From: Candidatus Liptonbacteria bacterium
GTDB lineage: Bacteria; Patescibacteriota; Minisyncoccia; UBA6257; 2-01-FULL-56-20
Reading direction: 5' to 3'
Assembly (NCBI GenBank): GCA_023244935.1
Contig: JAHFLJ010000003.1
Span: 1 to 42,058 of the forward strand
DNA length: 42,058 bases
Below, in pieces: positions 6,303 through 14,472 of this stretch (within the stretch, counting starts at the first letter, position 1; each line of letters starts with the position of its first letter). Both the position numbers and the translations under genes were made by a program. Below the pieces are notes generated by a model. The model worked only from the letters and a program-made list of their open reading frames with translations. It was not told where the DNA came from and ran no database searches.

Positions 6303-7289
6303 ATGCTAAAAAAAGAAACCAACTTAAATAGTAAGATATTCGATGAAGATGTTCTCCAAAAACCAACCCGGGACGGTTACGGAGACGGAATAATTTTGGC
6401 CGGCGAAGAGGATAAAAACGTAGTTGTTTTAACCGCGGACCTTTCCGACTCCACTCGCACCGCGGAATTTGCGAAGAAGTTTCCGGATAGGTTTTTTGAA
6501 GTTGGCATTGCCGAACAAAATATGGCGACCATTGCTTCCGGTTTGGGTATCTCCGGAAAAATTCCGTTTATTTCTTCCTATGCTACGTTTTCTCCAGGCA
6601 GAAACTGGGAACAAATTCGAACAACTATTTCGTATAACGATTCTAATGTTAAAATCGCCGGGCATCACGCCGGAATTTCCGTCGGTCCGGACGGCGCGAC
6701 TCATCAGGCGATAGAGGACATTGCGACTATGCGCGTAATGGCGAATATGAAAGTTATCGTGCCGTGCGATTCCATTGAGGCGCGCAAAGCGACCGTCGCT
6801 TCCGCCAAAATTTGGGGGCCGGTGTATTTGCGATTCGCTCGTGAAAAGACTCCGATAATGACCACTGAGGATACCCCGTTCATTCCGGGTAAGGCCGAAG
6901 TATTTTGGGAATCCAAAAAACCGGAAGTTTTAATAATCGGCGCCGGTCCGATACTTCACAACGCGCTTCTTGCCGCTAAGATTTTAGAAAAAGAAAAAAT
7001 AGGAGTAATGGTTTTGAATTGTCACACGATTAAACCGTTGGATAAAAAAATCGCTCAACTTGCGGATAAAATCGGCGCAGTTGTAACCGTGGAAGAGCAT
7101 CAGGTATTAGGTGGTTTGGGTGGCGCGGTCGCCGAGCTTTTGGCAAAAACCAATCCGGTTCCGATGGAATTTATCGGCATGCAAGACACTTTCGGAGAAT
7201 CCGGTGAACCGGCTGAGCTCATTAAAAAGTATAAAATGGCTCCGGTAGATATTGTTTCCGCGGTTAAGCGCGCCCTTAAACGAAAATAA
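6303..7289 (+). CDS. Transketolase, C-terminal (Pyr and C-terminal domain) subunit
   Basis: 328-aa second half of transketolase. The region LTADLSDSTRT...FFEVGIAEQNMATIASGLG holds the conserved Glu of the pyrimidine-binding domain that activates thiamine diphosphate, followed by GHHAGISVGPDGATHQAIEDIA. The transketolase C-terminal domain follows (from about residue 200, VLIIGAGPILHNALLAA to TVEEHQVLGGLGG). Length and order match the archaeal-type C subunit. DXS-like enzymes share the architecture, but the split and the rpe/rpiB context favour transketolase. It starts 1 nt after the stop of the small membrane protein and ends 1 nt before the next start. Confidence 0.93.
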   Translation: MLKKETNLNSKIFDEDVLQKPTRDGYGDGIILAGEEDKNVVVLTADLSDSTRTAEFAKKFPDRFFEVGIAEQNMATIASGLGISGKIPFISSYATFSPGRNWEQIRTTISYNDSNVKIAGHHAGISVGPDGATHQAIEDIATMRVMANMKVIVPCDSIEARKATVASAKIWGPVYLRFAREKTPIMTTEDTPFIPGKAEVFWESKKPEVLIIGAGPILHNALLAAKILEKEKIGVMVLNCHTIKPLDKKIAQLADKIGAVVTVEEHQVLGGLGGAVAELLAKTNPVPMEFIGMQDTFGESGEPAELIKKYKMAPVDIVSAVKRALKRK

Positions 7290-7290
7290 A

Positions 7291-8559
7291 ATGGATTTTA
7301 ATGTTAAAGAATATATCTTGAAATCCCGCGAAGACGGTATTTCGGACAATGTTATTAAGACCACTTTATTAAATTTAGGCCACAGTCGGGCAGAGGTCGA
7401 GGCGATTTATCAGCAAGTTGTAGGCGTTAAAGCTAACGAGTCCGAAAATTATTTTACTCCGACTACCAATATCCAGTTTGGAAATCAGCCATTAGTCCCT
7501 TCCGCCGAGGAAGTCGCTAAAAAAGAAGAGCAGACAGAGCAGACAAAGCAAAAAAACAAAAAAATGTTGCTGGTCGTCGCCTTCGTTGCTTTATTGCTGG
7601 CCGGTTCCGGTGGTGGATTCGCGTATTATAATTATGTTCAGAATCTTCCGGCTAATGTGCTTAAGAAATTTAATTTGGTTGTGTCCACAATTTTCTCGTT
7701 TAGAAATACGGTTAAGATTACTGCTTTAATTAGTGTAGAGGCGACGAAACAGATTAAATTAAATGCAGATTTTAAAGGGAGTTTTGACTTTTCTACTTCA
7801 ACCGGACCAAGAACTTCCGGCGATTTTACGATTTCCTCACAGGATTTCGCCAAATTTAGCCCGATCGGTTTAAGCTTTGTGTCCACGAATAAAAATATTT
7901 ATCTACGCTCATGGGATTTCAGCAAATTTCCGTTTATGGATTTATCCGGTCTTAACGGAGTTTGGATTAAAGCCGGAATAGATCCTGGAGAATACGAAGG
8001 AGATGATCCGTTTGATATCGCCTCGAATATAGAAAGAACCGAAGGTGTCGGGGATAGGTTTAAAGAGGGGATGCAAAATCCTCCGGTTAAGTTTGTTAAA
8101 GAACTTTCTTCGGAAGCAATTAACAATATCTCAACATATCATTATCTTTTCGAAATCGATCAAGTAAAAGCCGAAGAATTTATTGGGAATATAGGCAATC
8201 TGACACTTGAAGAAATTGAAACAGCTAAAGAGGCAACCGAAAGTAGCTATCCGAATATAGCCACCAGCACTTTGGAGCTGTGGATATATAAGGGAAGCTA
8301 TCTGCCCGCAAAATTTACGATTTTACTTGAAGGCCGAGGGGCAGGCGAGTTTACCGATTCTATAAAAATTGATCATATTTTCAGCGACACTAATACAGTT
8401 TTAACAATTCCCGAGCCCAGTAATTTTAAGAACTTGCCGGAAGTTCTCAAGGAGCTCTCCGATAAAATCAACGTTAATATAAATGAATCTATAAGCTCAA
8501 GTAGCATAATTAATTCCTCAACTTCGACTGCGCCTACCGGCACAATTCCAATTAGATGA
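7291..8559 (+). CDS. Single-pass membrane protein with extracytoplasmic domain, unknown function
   Basis: 422 aa. Residues 1-45 (DFNVKEYILKSREDGISDN...) form a small helical domain that resembles N-terminal modules seen on many CPR membrane proteins. A Lys/Glu/Gln-rich linker follows, then one membrane helix (about 88-110, LLVVAFVALLLAGSGGGFAY), then a roughly 300-aa outer domain of predicted beta character with many Asn/Ser/Thr, resembling LppX/LolA-like folds only in style. The Ser/Thr-rich tail may be flexible. The start at 7291 is preferred over 7252, which would overlap the transketolase gene by 38 nt. It overlaps the next gene by ATGA, indicating translational coupling. Function is not identifiable from sequence. 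Confidence 0.75.
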   Translation: MDFNVKEYILKSREDGISDNVIKTTLLNLGHSRAEVEAIYQQVVGVKANESENYFTPTTNIQFGNQPLVPSAEEVAKKEEQTEQTKQKNKKMLLVVAFVALLLAGSGGGFAYYNYVQNLPANVLKKFNLVVSTIFSFRNTVKITALISVEATKQIKLNADFKGSFDFSTSTGPRTSGDFTISSQDFAKFSPIGLSFVSTNKNIYLRSWDFSKFPFMDLSGLNGVWIKAGIDPGEYEGDDPFDIASNIERTEGVGDRFKEGMQNPPVKFVKELSSEAINNISTYHYLFEIDQVKAEEFIGNIGNLTLEEIETAKEATESSYPNIATSTLELWIYKGSYLPAKFTILLEGRGAGEFTDSIKIDHIFSDTNTVLTIPEPSNFKNLPEVLKELSDKINVNINESISSSSIINSSTSTAPTGTIPIR

Positions 8560-10202
8560 TCAAAGAGCTGTCAATCACCAAAAAAATATTTCTGGGGCTA
8601 TTTTTATCGGTAGTATTTGTATATTGCTTTAATGCTTTTAAAGAGCCCGATTCTTTTTATCATCTGAAAGCCGGGCAGGTAGTTCTGGAGACAGCGTCAA
8701 TACCAAATTCCGACCCATTCTCATTTGTCGCGAATGGCGCGGAGTGGGTTGCTCACGAATGGCTGTCTGAGGCGATTTTATTTATTTCCTATAAGGTCGC
8801 CGGATTCTGGGGTGTGATTTCTTTCGTGGCGCTACTCGGAGCGCTAACCAGTTTTATTATTTATTTAATATGTAGAATCAGGGGAGTCAATTTCTATATA
8901 TCTCTTCTGGGAATATTAATTTTAAATGCCTTAACTTTTGAATTATGGATCGGTAGACCGCAAATATTTTCATATTTATTCACGGCTCTTTTCGTATATT
9001 TATTGGAAAGGTTCAGGATCGACGGACGAAAAATAAACCTTATTTTGATTGCCTTAATTACCCTTATTTGGGCGAATATGCATGCCGGGTTTATCCTAGG
9101 CTTAGCGATAGTCTTTGCTTATCTCTTTGGAGGCATCTTGAATCACCATTTTAAACTTCAGTCGGCCCTGGATAAATTAAAACTTAGAAATTTATCCTTT
9201 TTATTTATCTCCTTGCCATTTATTGCCCTGCTAAATCCAAGTAGTTATAAAATATTCACTTACAGCTACGTTATCTTACCGGCAATAGAAAAATTGGGAG
9301 TAATGGAGTGGTATTCGATTTTAGACTATTTGTATCTGAATGAAACCGTCATCTATCTCGCTCAGATGGTCATTTTCGGACTTTTAGGAATCTATTGGTA
9401 TTTATCCAAACGAGAGAATAGAGATTTTATCCTGGTCAGCTTAATCTTGGGCATTTCGGTTTTGCCGTTCATATCCATTCGCCACATCGGATTTTGGCCG
9501 GTAGCTTTAATTCCTTTTGTGCTGGAAGCGGTTCATAGATTTGTTTTTGTGAGAATTGAAAATAGAATTAATTCTAAAGACTTCGGAATACTCCTCGGAA
9601 TCGTTTTATTGCTTTTTAGCACTCCCAAGTTCTTTTCTTTCCCAAAAGAATATTACAACCGTCTCAGCGTTCCGATAGGCGGAGCTGAATTTATTAAGCG
9701 CGAGAATTTAAAAGGTCCTATTTTCAATCTGTATAATGACGGCGGGTTTTTAATTTGGAATTTATACCCGAGCGAAAAGATATTTATAGATGGGCGTTCC
9801 GAAGTCTACAGTCAAGATAAGCTGGATGAATATCTAAGTATTCTTGGTGGAGGAGAAAATTGGCGGGAGCTGGTCTACGATAAATATAAGTTGCAGTATT
9901 TTTTCATATCCTATAGACGCAATCCGGAGAAGTTGCTTCCGCTGATTCGCGATTTGGAGAATGACAGGTGGCGTCTTGTGTACTGGGACGACCTATCCGT
10001 AATTTATGTTAAAGATGATGTTCAAAACAAAGAAATTATTAAAAAATTTGCCCTAAATTATGTCGGACCATTCAGGAACGCGCTAAATCTGCCGGAAGAC
10101 GACAAAAAGCAGGCCTTTGCTGAGTTGCAGGGCTTACTCGGTAGGATAGAGAACTCGGAGATAATCCAGCAATATGCCAGACAGCTAATGCAAGGCAGGT
10201 AG
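8556..10202 (+). CDS. Polytopic membrane protein, GT-C glycosyltransferase-like
   Basis: 548 aa with roughly 9-11 hydrophobic helices in the first 370 residues and a soluble C-terminal domain of about 170 residues. The first outer loop carries KEPDSFYHLKAGQ and later EWVAHEWLSEA, an arrangement typical of GT-C fold enzymes (acidic residue plus aromatic/His in loop 1) that use lipid-linked sugars. The soluble part contains GPIFNLYNDGGFLIWNLYP and IDGRSEVY, features seen in a widespread uncharacterised membrane family. It could glycosylate or modify exported proteins, but that is inference. It is coupled to the upstream gene by a 4-nt overlap. Confidence 0.65.
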   Translation: MIKELSITKKIFLGLFLSVVFVYCFNAFKEPDSFYHLKAGQVVLETASIPNSDPFSFVANGAEWVAHEWLSEAILFISYKVAGFWGVISFVALLGALTSFIIYLICRIRGVNFYISLLGILILNALTFELWIGRPQIFSYLFTALFVYLLERFRIDGRKINLILIALITLIWANMHAGFILGLAIVFAYLFGGILNHHFKLQSALDKLKLRNLSFLFISLPFIALLNPSSYKIFTYSYVILPAIEKLGVMEWYSILDYLYLNETVIYLAQMVIFGLLGIYWYLSKRENRDFILVSLILGISVLPFISIRHIGFWPVALIPFVLEAVHRFVFVRIENRINSKDFGILLGIVLLLFSTPKFFSFPKEYYNRLSVPIGGAEFIKRENLKGPIFNLYNDGGFLIWNLYPSEKIFIDGRSEVYSQDKLDEYLSILGGGENWRELVYDKYKLQYFFISYRRNPEKLLPLIRDLENDRWRLVYWDDLSVIYVKDDVQNKEIIKKFALNYVGPFRNALNLPEDDKKQAFAELQGLLGRIENSEIIQQYARQLMQGR

Positions 10203-10223
10203 ATTTTTTATATAAAAGTTTTC

Positions 10224-10232
10224 TGCTATAAT
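10224..10232 (+). promoter_or_regulatory. Extended -10 promoter of the pfkB-family gene
   Basis: TGCTATAAT lies at 10224-10232. The ATG at 10240 follows after 7 nt, so the message is predicted to be leaderless. It lies 22 nt after the stop of the upstream membrane protein gene. Confidence 0.7.
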
Positions 10233-10239
10233 TCAAGAC

Positions 10240-11286
10240 ATGTTGGACTTCTTATCAATTGGAACCGGAGCCAGAGACATTTTTATTAAAAGTCAGCTTT
10301 TTAAGGTCATTAAAGATCCGGAGCATCTGGAGAAGCTCGGGTTTGTTACCGGCGAGGCGCAATGTTTTGCTTTCGGCGGAAAAGTCGATATCGGTGAGCC
10401 AAAATTTTGCGTCGGTGGGGGAGCGGCGAATGCCGCAGTAACTTTCGCGCGACAGGGATGGCAAACCGGCGCGCTTTTACGTTTAGGGGAGGATGAAAAC
10501 GGCGGATCAATTATCAACACATTAAAAAAAGAAAAGGTAAAAACCGTTCCAATTTACTCCAAAGATAAGGGCACGGCTTTTTCGGTGGTTATGCTATCTT
10601 CCGGAGGAGAGCGGACTATCCTGACTTATCGAGGAGCCGGAGAGGATTGGCCAAAAAGCGAAATCCCATTTAAAAAACTTTCAGCGCGTTGGGCCTATAT
10701 TGTCCCAAGTAAAATATCTTTTCAAACGATTTCTTTAATGGTTGCTCACCTTAAAAGTCAGGGCGCGAAAATTGCCATGAATCCGTCCAAATTTTATATC
10801 GAAATGGGTCCAAAACAGTTAAAGCCGATACTTAGCCGTTTGGATGCGGTCATATTAAATCGCGAAGAGGCGGCGCTTTTAACCGGAATTCCATACGAGC
10901 AGGAAGGGAAGATATTCCGCCGTTTGGACGAGCTTGTCGACGGGATTGCGGTTATGACCGATGGGCCAAAAGGGATTTTAATTTCCGATGGAGAAGTCAT
11001 TTACAAGGCCGGAACGTTTAAAGAAAAAAGAATTGCTGATCGGACCGGCGCCGGAGATGCTTTCGGAAGCGCGTTTATAGCCGGACTTGCCGGTTATGAA
11101 AATAAAAATAAGCTCCCGAATAAAACTTTCCCACCTCAGGCAATTGAATATGCTATTCGCCTCGCTTCGGCAAATGCCACTTCGGTTGTGGAGCACGTCG
11201 GCGCGCAAGAGGGGATTCTTACGAAGAGCGAGTTCGAGAAAGAAAGACGTTGGAAGAATATTAAAATCGAATCAAAAAAATTATAA
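10240..11286 (+). CDS. PfkB/ribokinase-family carbohydrate kinase
   Basis: 348-aa predicted cytosolic sugar or nucleoside kinase. The N-terminal PfkB signature GGGAANAAVTFARQG is present at about residues 67-80, and the C-terminal signature DRTGAGDAFG carries the catalytic Asp273 in the anion-hole GAGD motif. The region AVILNREEAALLTG is the usual kinase segment. Substrate specificity (ribose, adenosine, fructose or a fructose phosphate) cannot be told from these motifs. With rpiB, rpe and tkt nearby, ribokinase or a phosphofructokinase-like role in feeding the pentose phosphate route is reasonable. The next gene begins 2 nt after the stop. Confidence 0.85.
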   Translation: MLDFLSIGTGARDIFIKSQLFKVIKDPEHLEKLGFVTGEAQCFAFGGKVDIGEPKFCVGGGAANAAVTFARQGWQTGALLRLGEDENGGSIINTLKKEKVKTVPIYSKDKGTAFSVVMLSSGGERTILTYRGAGEDWPKSEIPFKKLSARWAYIVPSKISFQTISLMVAHLKSQGAKIAMNPSKFYIEMGPKQLKPILSRLDAVILNREEAALLTGIPYEQEGKIFRRLDELVDGIAVMTDGPKGILISDGEVIYKAGTFKEKRIADRTGAGDAFGSAFIAGLAGYENKNKLPNKTFPPQAIEYAIRLASANATSVVEHVGAQEGILTKSEFEKERRWKNIKIESKKL

Positions 11287-11288
11287 CA

Positions 11289-12545
11289 ATGGATAAATCC
11301 ACAGAAAGAATTGCCAGACTTTTAAGGACAGATATGCACACTCTCGAAAAAACTTGTAATTATCTATCCGCTTTAACCGGGAAACAGAATGTTCTGGAGA
11401 AGATTATCGAAGAGAATAATCAATTGATAGCCGACAGATTACTTGCCCTGGGAGTTGGTAAGGACGCTTCTTCCAACGACATTTATGACGGGCTCATTTC
11501 GAAGATTGAATCGGATGACTTCAAAATCTATAACAGTCTCGGCAATCCCAACTGTGAAAGTCCGAATGACTGTCAAAATATCGGAGAAATTGCCAGAAAA
11601 GCAGTTAATCCGCCTAAGGGATATTTCTTGAAGCCGGACAAGGCTCGCGAGCTGATTGTTAATATTCCACCGGAAAATATTATGAAGTTTTTGGGTTATA
11701 CTTCGGTGAAAGAGATGGTTCTAAAAGAAGACATTTTTGAAATTTTCAGCGCGCTTCGTTTTGTGGAGGGGTCGGAATGGCTAAACGCGGTATTTTTTAA
11801 ACAATATGAAAATTTGAAGCCGGAAGACTTCGAAGAACGCGAGATAAAAATAATTGCGTTAAGTGAAAAATGGGACGTTGTTTCCAAAAAGTTTGTGGAA
11901 AAAAAGAAGCACAACGTAAGCCACCTGAAAGAACTTGGAGTTATTTTTCTGATTCCGGCTCTTCTTGGGGTTTCCGGAGAAATTCTCAGAATGTTTGTTA
12001 TGATAATGCACTATCTCTATGAGATTCCATTCTATTCCTCGATAATTAAAGGTATTAGCGGATATGACGGAAGGTTTAACAGCAATTTAATTTCTCTTCT
12101 TCGCGGAGATGTTACCGAGAACCGATACGGAGATCTGGAAAAATCTCGTTGGTTAATAGTTCAGAGATATCTCTCTAAAGAAGATGTGAATGACTGGCGT
12201 CTCTTTGTTCCGCATATTAATCCGGAAGCAATCCATTGGATGAAGGCGGAAGAAAATCTTTATAAAGTCGGAGAACTTATGGATGGCTTCGCCGAGGATT
12301 TGAAGTTTTGGAATGGTCTAAACTGGGTAGGCGACTATTTTAAAGATGAAAGCGGAGTAGAAGTTTTAGTCAGTTTTAATATTATCGATACGATAATGTC
12401 CTTTGTTAAACAAAAAGAGATGGTTAAATATTCTTATCACCAAGAAGAAGCGTTTTGGAATAAAATTTTTATCGAATATTTTGGAAGGCCCGGACTGGAA
12501 GAATACTCCCGCAAATATTTATTGCAGGGGTATTTTGACGTATAG
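11289..12545 (+). CDS. Conserved-looking hypothetical protein, 418 aa
   Basis: I do not recognise this protein. It begins with a helical region (RIARLLRTDMHTLEKTCNYLS), has an N-terminal segment with two Cys (NPNCESPNDCQN), and then a mostly alpha-helical, Trp- and Glu-rich body. One hydrophobic stretch at about residues 218-245 (LGVIFLIPALLGVSGEILRMFVMIMHYL, described here in parts) could be a buried helix or a membrane-associated hairpin. No catalytic motif is evident. Codon style matches its neighbours. It follows pfkB by 2 nt and is probably cotranscribed with it. The stop is TAG. Confidence 0.7.
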   Translation: MDKSTERIARLLRTDMHTLEKTCNYLSALTGKQNVLEKIIEENNQLIADRLLALGVGKDASSNDIYDGLISKIESDDFKIYNSLGNPNCESPNDCQNIGEIARKAVNPPKGYFLKPDKARELIVNIPPENIMKFLGYTSVKEMVLKEDIFEIFSALRFVEGSEWLNAVFFKQYENLKPEDFEEREIKIIALSEKWDVVSKKFVEKKKHNVSHLKELGVIFLIPALLGVSGEILRMFVMIMHYLYEIPFYSSIIKGISGYDGRFNSNLISLLRGDVTENRYGDLEKSRWLIVQRYLSKEDVNDWRLFVPHINPEAIHWMKAEENLYKVGELMDGFAEDLKFWNGLNWVGDYFKDESGVEVLVSFNIIDTIMSFVKQKEMVKYSYHQEEAFWNKIFIEYFGRPGLEEYSRKYLLQGYFDV

Positions 12546-12592
12546 TCTTTGTCATTCCTTCGCGTAATCGGTCTTCTCTTGCCACTGGCGAG

Positions 12593-12737
12593 ATTATTAG
12601 CCTTGAGGGGTGTCTGAGAAACCTTTTAGCTCGGTCCCGCCTATGGCGGGTAAAAGGTTTTGAAGACAGTTAGATTTTTCGCAGCCTGCCTGCCGGCAGG
12701 CAGGGAAAAAATCGACACGACCCCTCAAGACTAATAA
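12593..12737. repeat. Palindromic cloverleaf-like element with GC-rich core
   Basis: A 145-bp element folds as a three-way junction. The closing arm pairs 12594-12600 with 12731-12737, 12602-12610 with 12721-12729, and 12611-12614 with 12714-12717. Arm A is 12619-12628 with 12651-12660 around an inner CCCGCC/GGCGGG. Arm B is 12673-12680 with 12705-12713 around the 20-bp palindrome CCTGCCTGCCGGCAGGCAGG (12685-12704). The palindrome recurs at 41907. It separates the 418-aa protein gene from the tRNA genes. It is either a MITE/REP-like insertion or a structured RNA; T-rich runs suited to termination are not prominent. Confidence 0.7.
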
Positions 12738-12820
12738 CCGAGCCACCTTGATTTTTTGCTCATAAATAAGTAAAGTTTTTAGGTATCCGAGGTATCCACA
12801 TATCATGCATATTGATATTC

Positions 12821-12892
12821 GCGCTCTTAGCTCAGTGGTAGAGCGTTTCATTGACATTGAAAAGGTCGCAGGTTCAATCCCTGCAGGGCGCA
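12821..12892 (+). tRNA. tRNA-Val (anticodon GAC)
   Basis: A 72-nt cloverleaf: acceptor stem GCGCTCT (12821-12827) with AGGGCGC ending at 12891 and an A discriminator. The D arm is AGCTCAGTGGTAGAGC. The anticodon stem TTTCA/TGAAA holds the loop TTGACAT with GAC at 12853-12855, and the T arm is GCAGGTTCAATCCCTGC. The CCA end is not encoded. Confidence 0.97.
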
Positions 12893-12970
12893 CTTCGACT
12901 CGTTCCACTCGCTCAGTGTAAACACACCGGCAAGCCGGGCGAATGTCGAAAAAGGTAACAAGAATAATAC

Positions 12971-13042
12971 GGGCATGTAGTTCAGTGGTAGAACGCTGTC
13001 CTGATAAGACAGAGGTCGAAGGTCCGATTCCTTCCATGCCCA
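12971..13042 (+). tRNA. tRNA-Ile (anticodon GAT)
   Basis: A 72-nt cloverleaf: acceptor GGGCATG (12971-12977) with CATGCCC (13035-13041) and an A discriminator. The anticodon stem CTGTC/GACAG carries the loop CTGATAA with GAT at 13003-13005. CCA is not encoded. The GTG start of the RluA-type gene lies only 4 nt after its 3' end. Confidence 0.97.
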
Positions 13043-13046
13043 CTAA

Positions 13047-13748
13047 GTGAAAAAAACTTTAGTTCCTAAAATAATTTACGAAGACAAAAATTTTCTGGCG
13101 ATAGATAAACCTGCCGGAATGATTACTCACCCCACTGTCCATGGCAAAGATCAAAGCGGTCCGTCGCTGATGGATTGGGTTGTAGAGCGATATCCGGAAA
13201 TTAAACAGGTCGGAGAAGATACCGAGCTTCGCGCCGGTATTGTCCACCGACTGGACCGGGACACTTCCGGTTTGGTTTTAATTCCCAAAAATCAAAAATA
13301 TTTTGATTATCTCAAAAAACTTTTTCAGGAGCATAAAGTTCTGAAAACATATTTCGCGGTTGTTCACGGCGCGCCGAAAGAGAACAGGGGAATAATCAAT
13401 TTGCCCATCGGGATTCGCTCCGGGAGTATTCGGCGAACCACCCGCGGCGGTAAGATGGTAAAACCGGCCGAGACTTATTACGAGCTAATCAAAACAAAAA
13501 TTAAGGCCGGTAAGACTTATTCACTGATTAAAGCTAATCCAAAAACCGGTCGCACTCACCAGCTTCGAGTCCATTTCAAGGCTTTGGGGTTACCAATTTG
13601 CGGGGACGAAATTTATGGACTGAAAAGAGGAGATGAATTTAAGAGGCTGATGCTCCATTCCGCCGAGGTTCAATTTTCGATAAGCTCCGGGAAAAAATTG
13701 AAAATTATCAGTCCGCTCCCCAAAGAATTCGAAGCCTTTTCAAAGTAA
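13047..13748 (+). CDS. RluA-family RNA pseudouridine synthase
   Basis: 233-aa enzyme converting uridine to pseudouridine in rRNA or tRNA. The catalytic motif GIVHRLDRDTSGL contains the essential Asp70. The N-terminal strand IIYEDKNFLAIDKPAG and the C-terminal KTGRTHQLRVH and PICGDEIYG motifs are typical. There is no S4 RNA-binding domain, so it resembles the shorter RluA/TruC-like members. The GTG at 13047 is chosen because the first in-frame ATG (codon 25) would delete the conserved N-terminal strand. The start is 4 nt behind tRNA-Ile, so the gene is almost certainly cotranscribed with the tRNAs, and tRNA 3' processing would leave a nearly leaderless mRNA. Exact target site unknown. Confidence 0.9.
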   Translation: MKKTLVPKIIYEDKNFLAIDKPAGMITHPTVHGKDQSGPSLMDWVVERYPEIKQVGEDTELRAGIVHRLDRDTSGLVLIPKNQKYFDYLKKLFQEHKVLKTYFAVVHGAPKENRGIINLPIGIRSGSIRRTTRGGKMVKPAETYYELIKTKIKAGKTYSLIKANPKTGRTHQLRVHFKALGLPICGDEIYGLKRGDEFKRLMLHSAEVQFSISSGKKLKIISPLPKEFEAFSK

Positions 13749-13760
13749 TCCACAGCCCTT

Positions 13761-13788
13761 TTGTGGTATACAATTTATCTGCTATAAT
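13761..13788 (+). promoter_or_regulatory. Pilin promoter
   Basis: TTGTGG (13761-13766) and TATAAT (13783-13788) are separated by 16 nt, with an extended -10 TGC. The first ATG behind it is at 13797, 8 nt later, and opens a 9-codon ORF that abuts the pilin gene. Confidence 0.75.
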
Positions 13789-13796
13789 TAATCCAT

Positions 13797-13826
13797 ATGA
13801 AAGGTCGTTTCAAAATTAAAATCTAA
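13797..13826 (+). CDS. Nine-codon leader ORF in front of the pilin gene
   Basis: ATG at 13797 opens the frame MKGRFKIKI and stops at TAA 13824-13826, immediately followed by the pilin ATG at 13827. Its ATG is 8 nt behind the -10 box, the same spacing as the leaderless genes in this window, whereas the pilin ATG itself has no Shine-Dalgarno. The arrangement suggests leaderless initiation on the mini-ORF with re-initiation or coupling at the pilin start. The peptide itself is Lys-rich and otherwise unremarkable. It may also be a chance frame. Confidence 0.45.
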   Translation: MKGRFKIKI

Positions 13827-14414
13827 ATGAACAAATCAGAAAAAGGATTTACGCTTATTGAGCTTTTGGTTGTCTTGGCACTGGTCGCCATTTTGTCGGT
13901 AGTTGTCATCTTGACCTTGAATCCTGCAGAGCTTTTGAAACAGGCTCGTGATTCTAACCGAACTTCCGACCTTTCAACTTTAAAGAGCGCAATTTCGTTG
14001 TTTATGGCTGATGTGAATGTTACCCCAACATCACTCGGAGCAGCTGGAACTTGTTATTATTCATACGTTGCTACTACTGCAACTGTAGGTTGTGGCGGAG
14101 CATTTCCTACTAGTACCACTAATGGAACAACAACTTACGCCGGGGTTAGAAACATTAATGGAACCGGTTGGATTCCAGTGAATTTCAGTGCGATTAGCTC
14201 TGGAGCACCTATCGGACAGCTTCCGGTTGATCCTGTGAATACTTCCGCGTTCTATTATACTTACGGGGTAGGTACATCAAGTAATCAGTTGTTTGAGATT
14301 GATGCGAAAATGGAAAGTACTAAATATAGTACTACTGGCGGATCTGAGTTATTGACTTCTGACGGAGGCAACAACAATGGTTGGTATGAAACCGGAACGA
14401 CACTTTCTCTCTAG
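13827..14414 (+). CDS. Type IV major pilin (PilA/PilE-like)
   Basis: 195-aa prepilin. A 7-residue leader MNKSEKG precedes FTLIELLVVLALVAILSVVV, the class III signal cleaved by prepilin peptidase between Gly7 and Phe8, with the conserved Glu at mature position 5. The C-terminal globular part has a Cys pair (GTCYY...VGCGG) that could form a disulfide, and ends with a Gly/Asn-rich segment. It has its own promoter and terminator and is placed in front of pilB and pilC, so it is probably the abundant fibre subunit. The pilin-type end with GG-rich and Thr-rich content is typical of Patescibacteria pilins. Confidence 0.92.
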   Translation: MNKSEKGFTLIELLVVLALVAILSVVVILTLNPAELLKQARDSNRTSDLSTLKSAISLFMADVNVTPTSLGAAGTCYYSYVATTATVGCGGAFPTSTTNGTTTYAGVRNINGTGWIPVNFSAISSGAPIGQLPVDPVNTSAFYYTYGVGTSSNQLFEIDAKMESTKYSTTGGSELLTSDGGNNNGWYETGTTLSL

Positions 14415-14435
14415 TTTAAGAGATAAAAACAAAAA

Positions 14436-14466
14436 AATTCCTTCCAATCTGGAGGGGATTTTTTTA
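14436..14466 (+). terminator. Pilin terminator
   Basis: A 10-bp stem (14436-14445 with 14451-14460, two to three G-T pairs) has the loop AATCT, follows an A-rich stretch and ends in a T run. It limits transcription to the pilin gene, consistent with higher pilin levels than the assembly genes. Confidence 0.85.
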
Positions 14467-14472
14467 TGGGAA

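Noticed and set aside
12597-13043. A 148-codon minus-strand ORF across the tRNA genes
   Set aside because: It contains AGIEPATF and RSTTELRA peptides, the well-known false translation of tRNA complements, plus the translated palindrome (PACRQAG).
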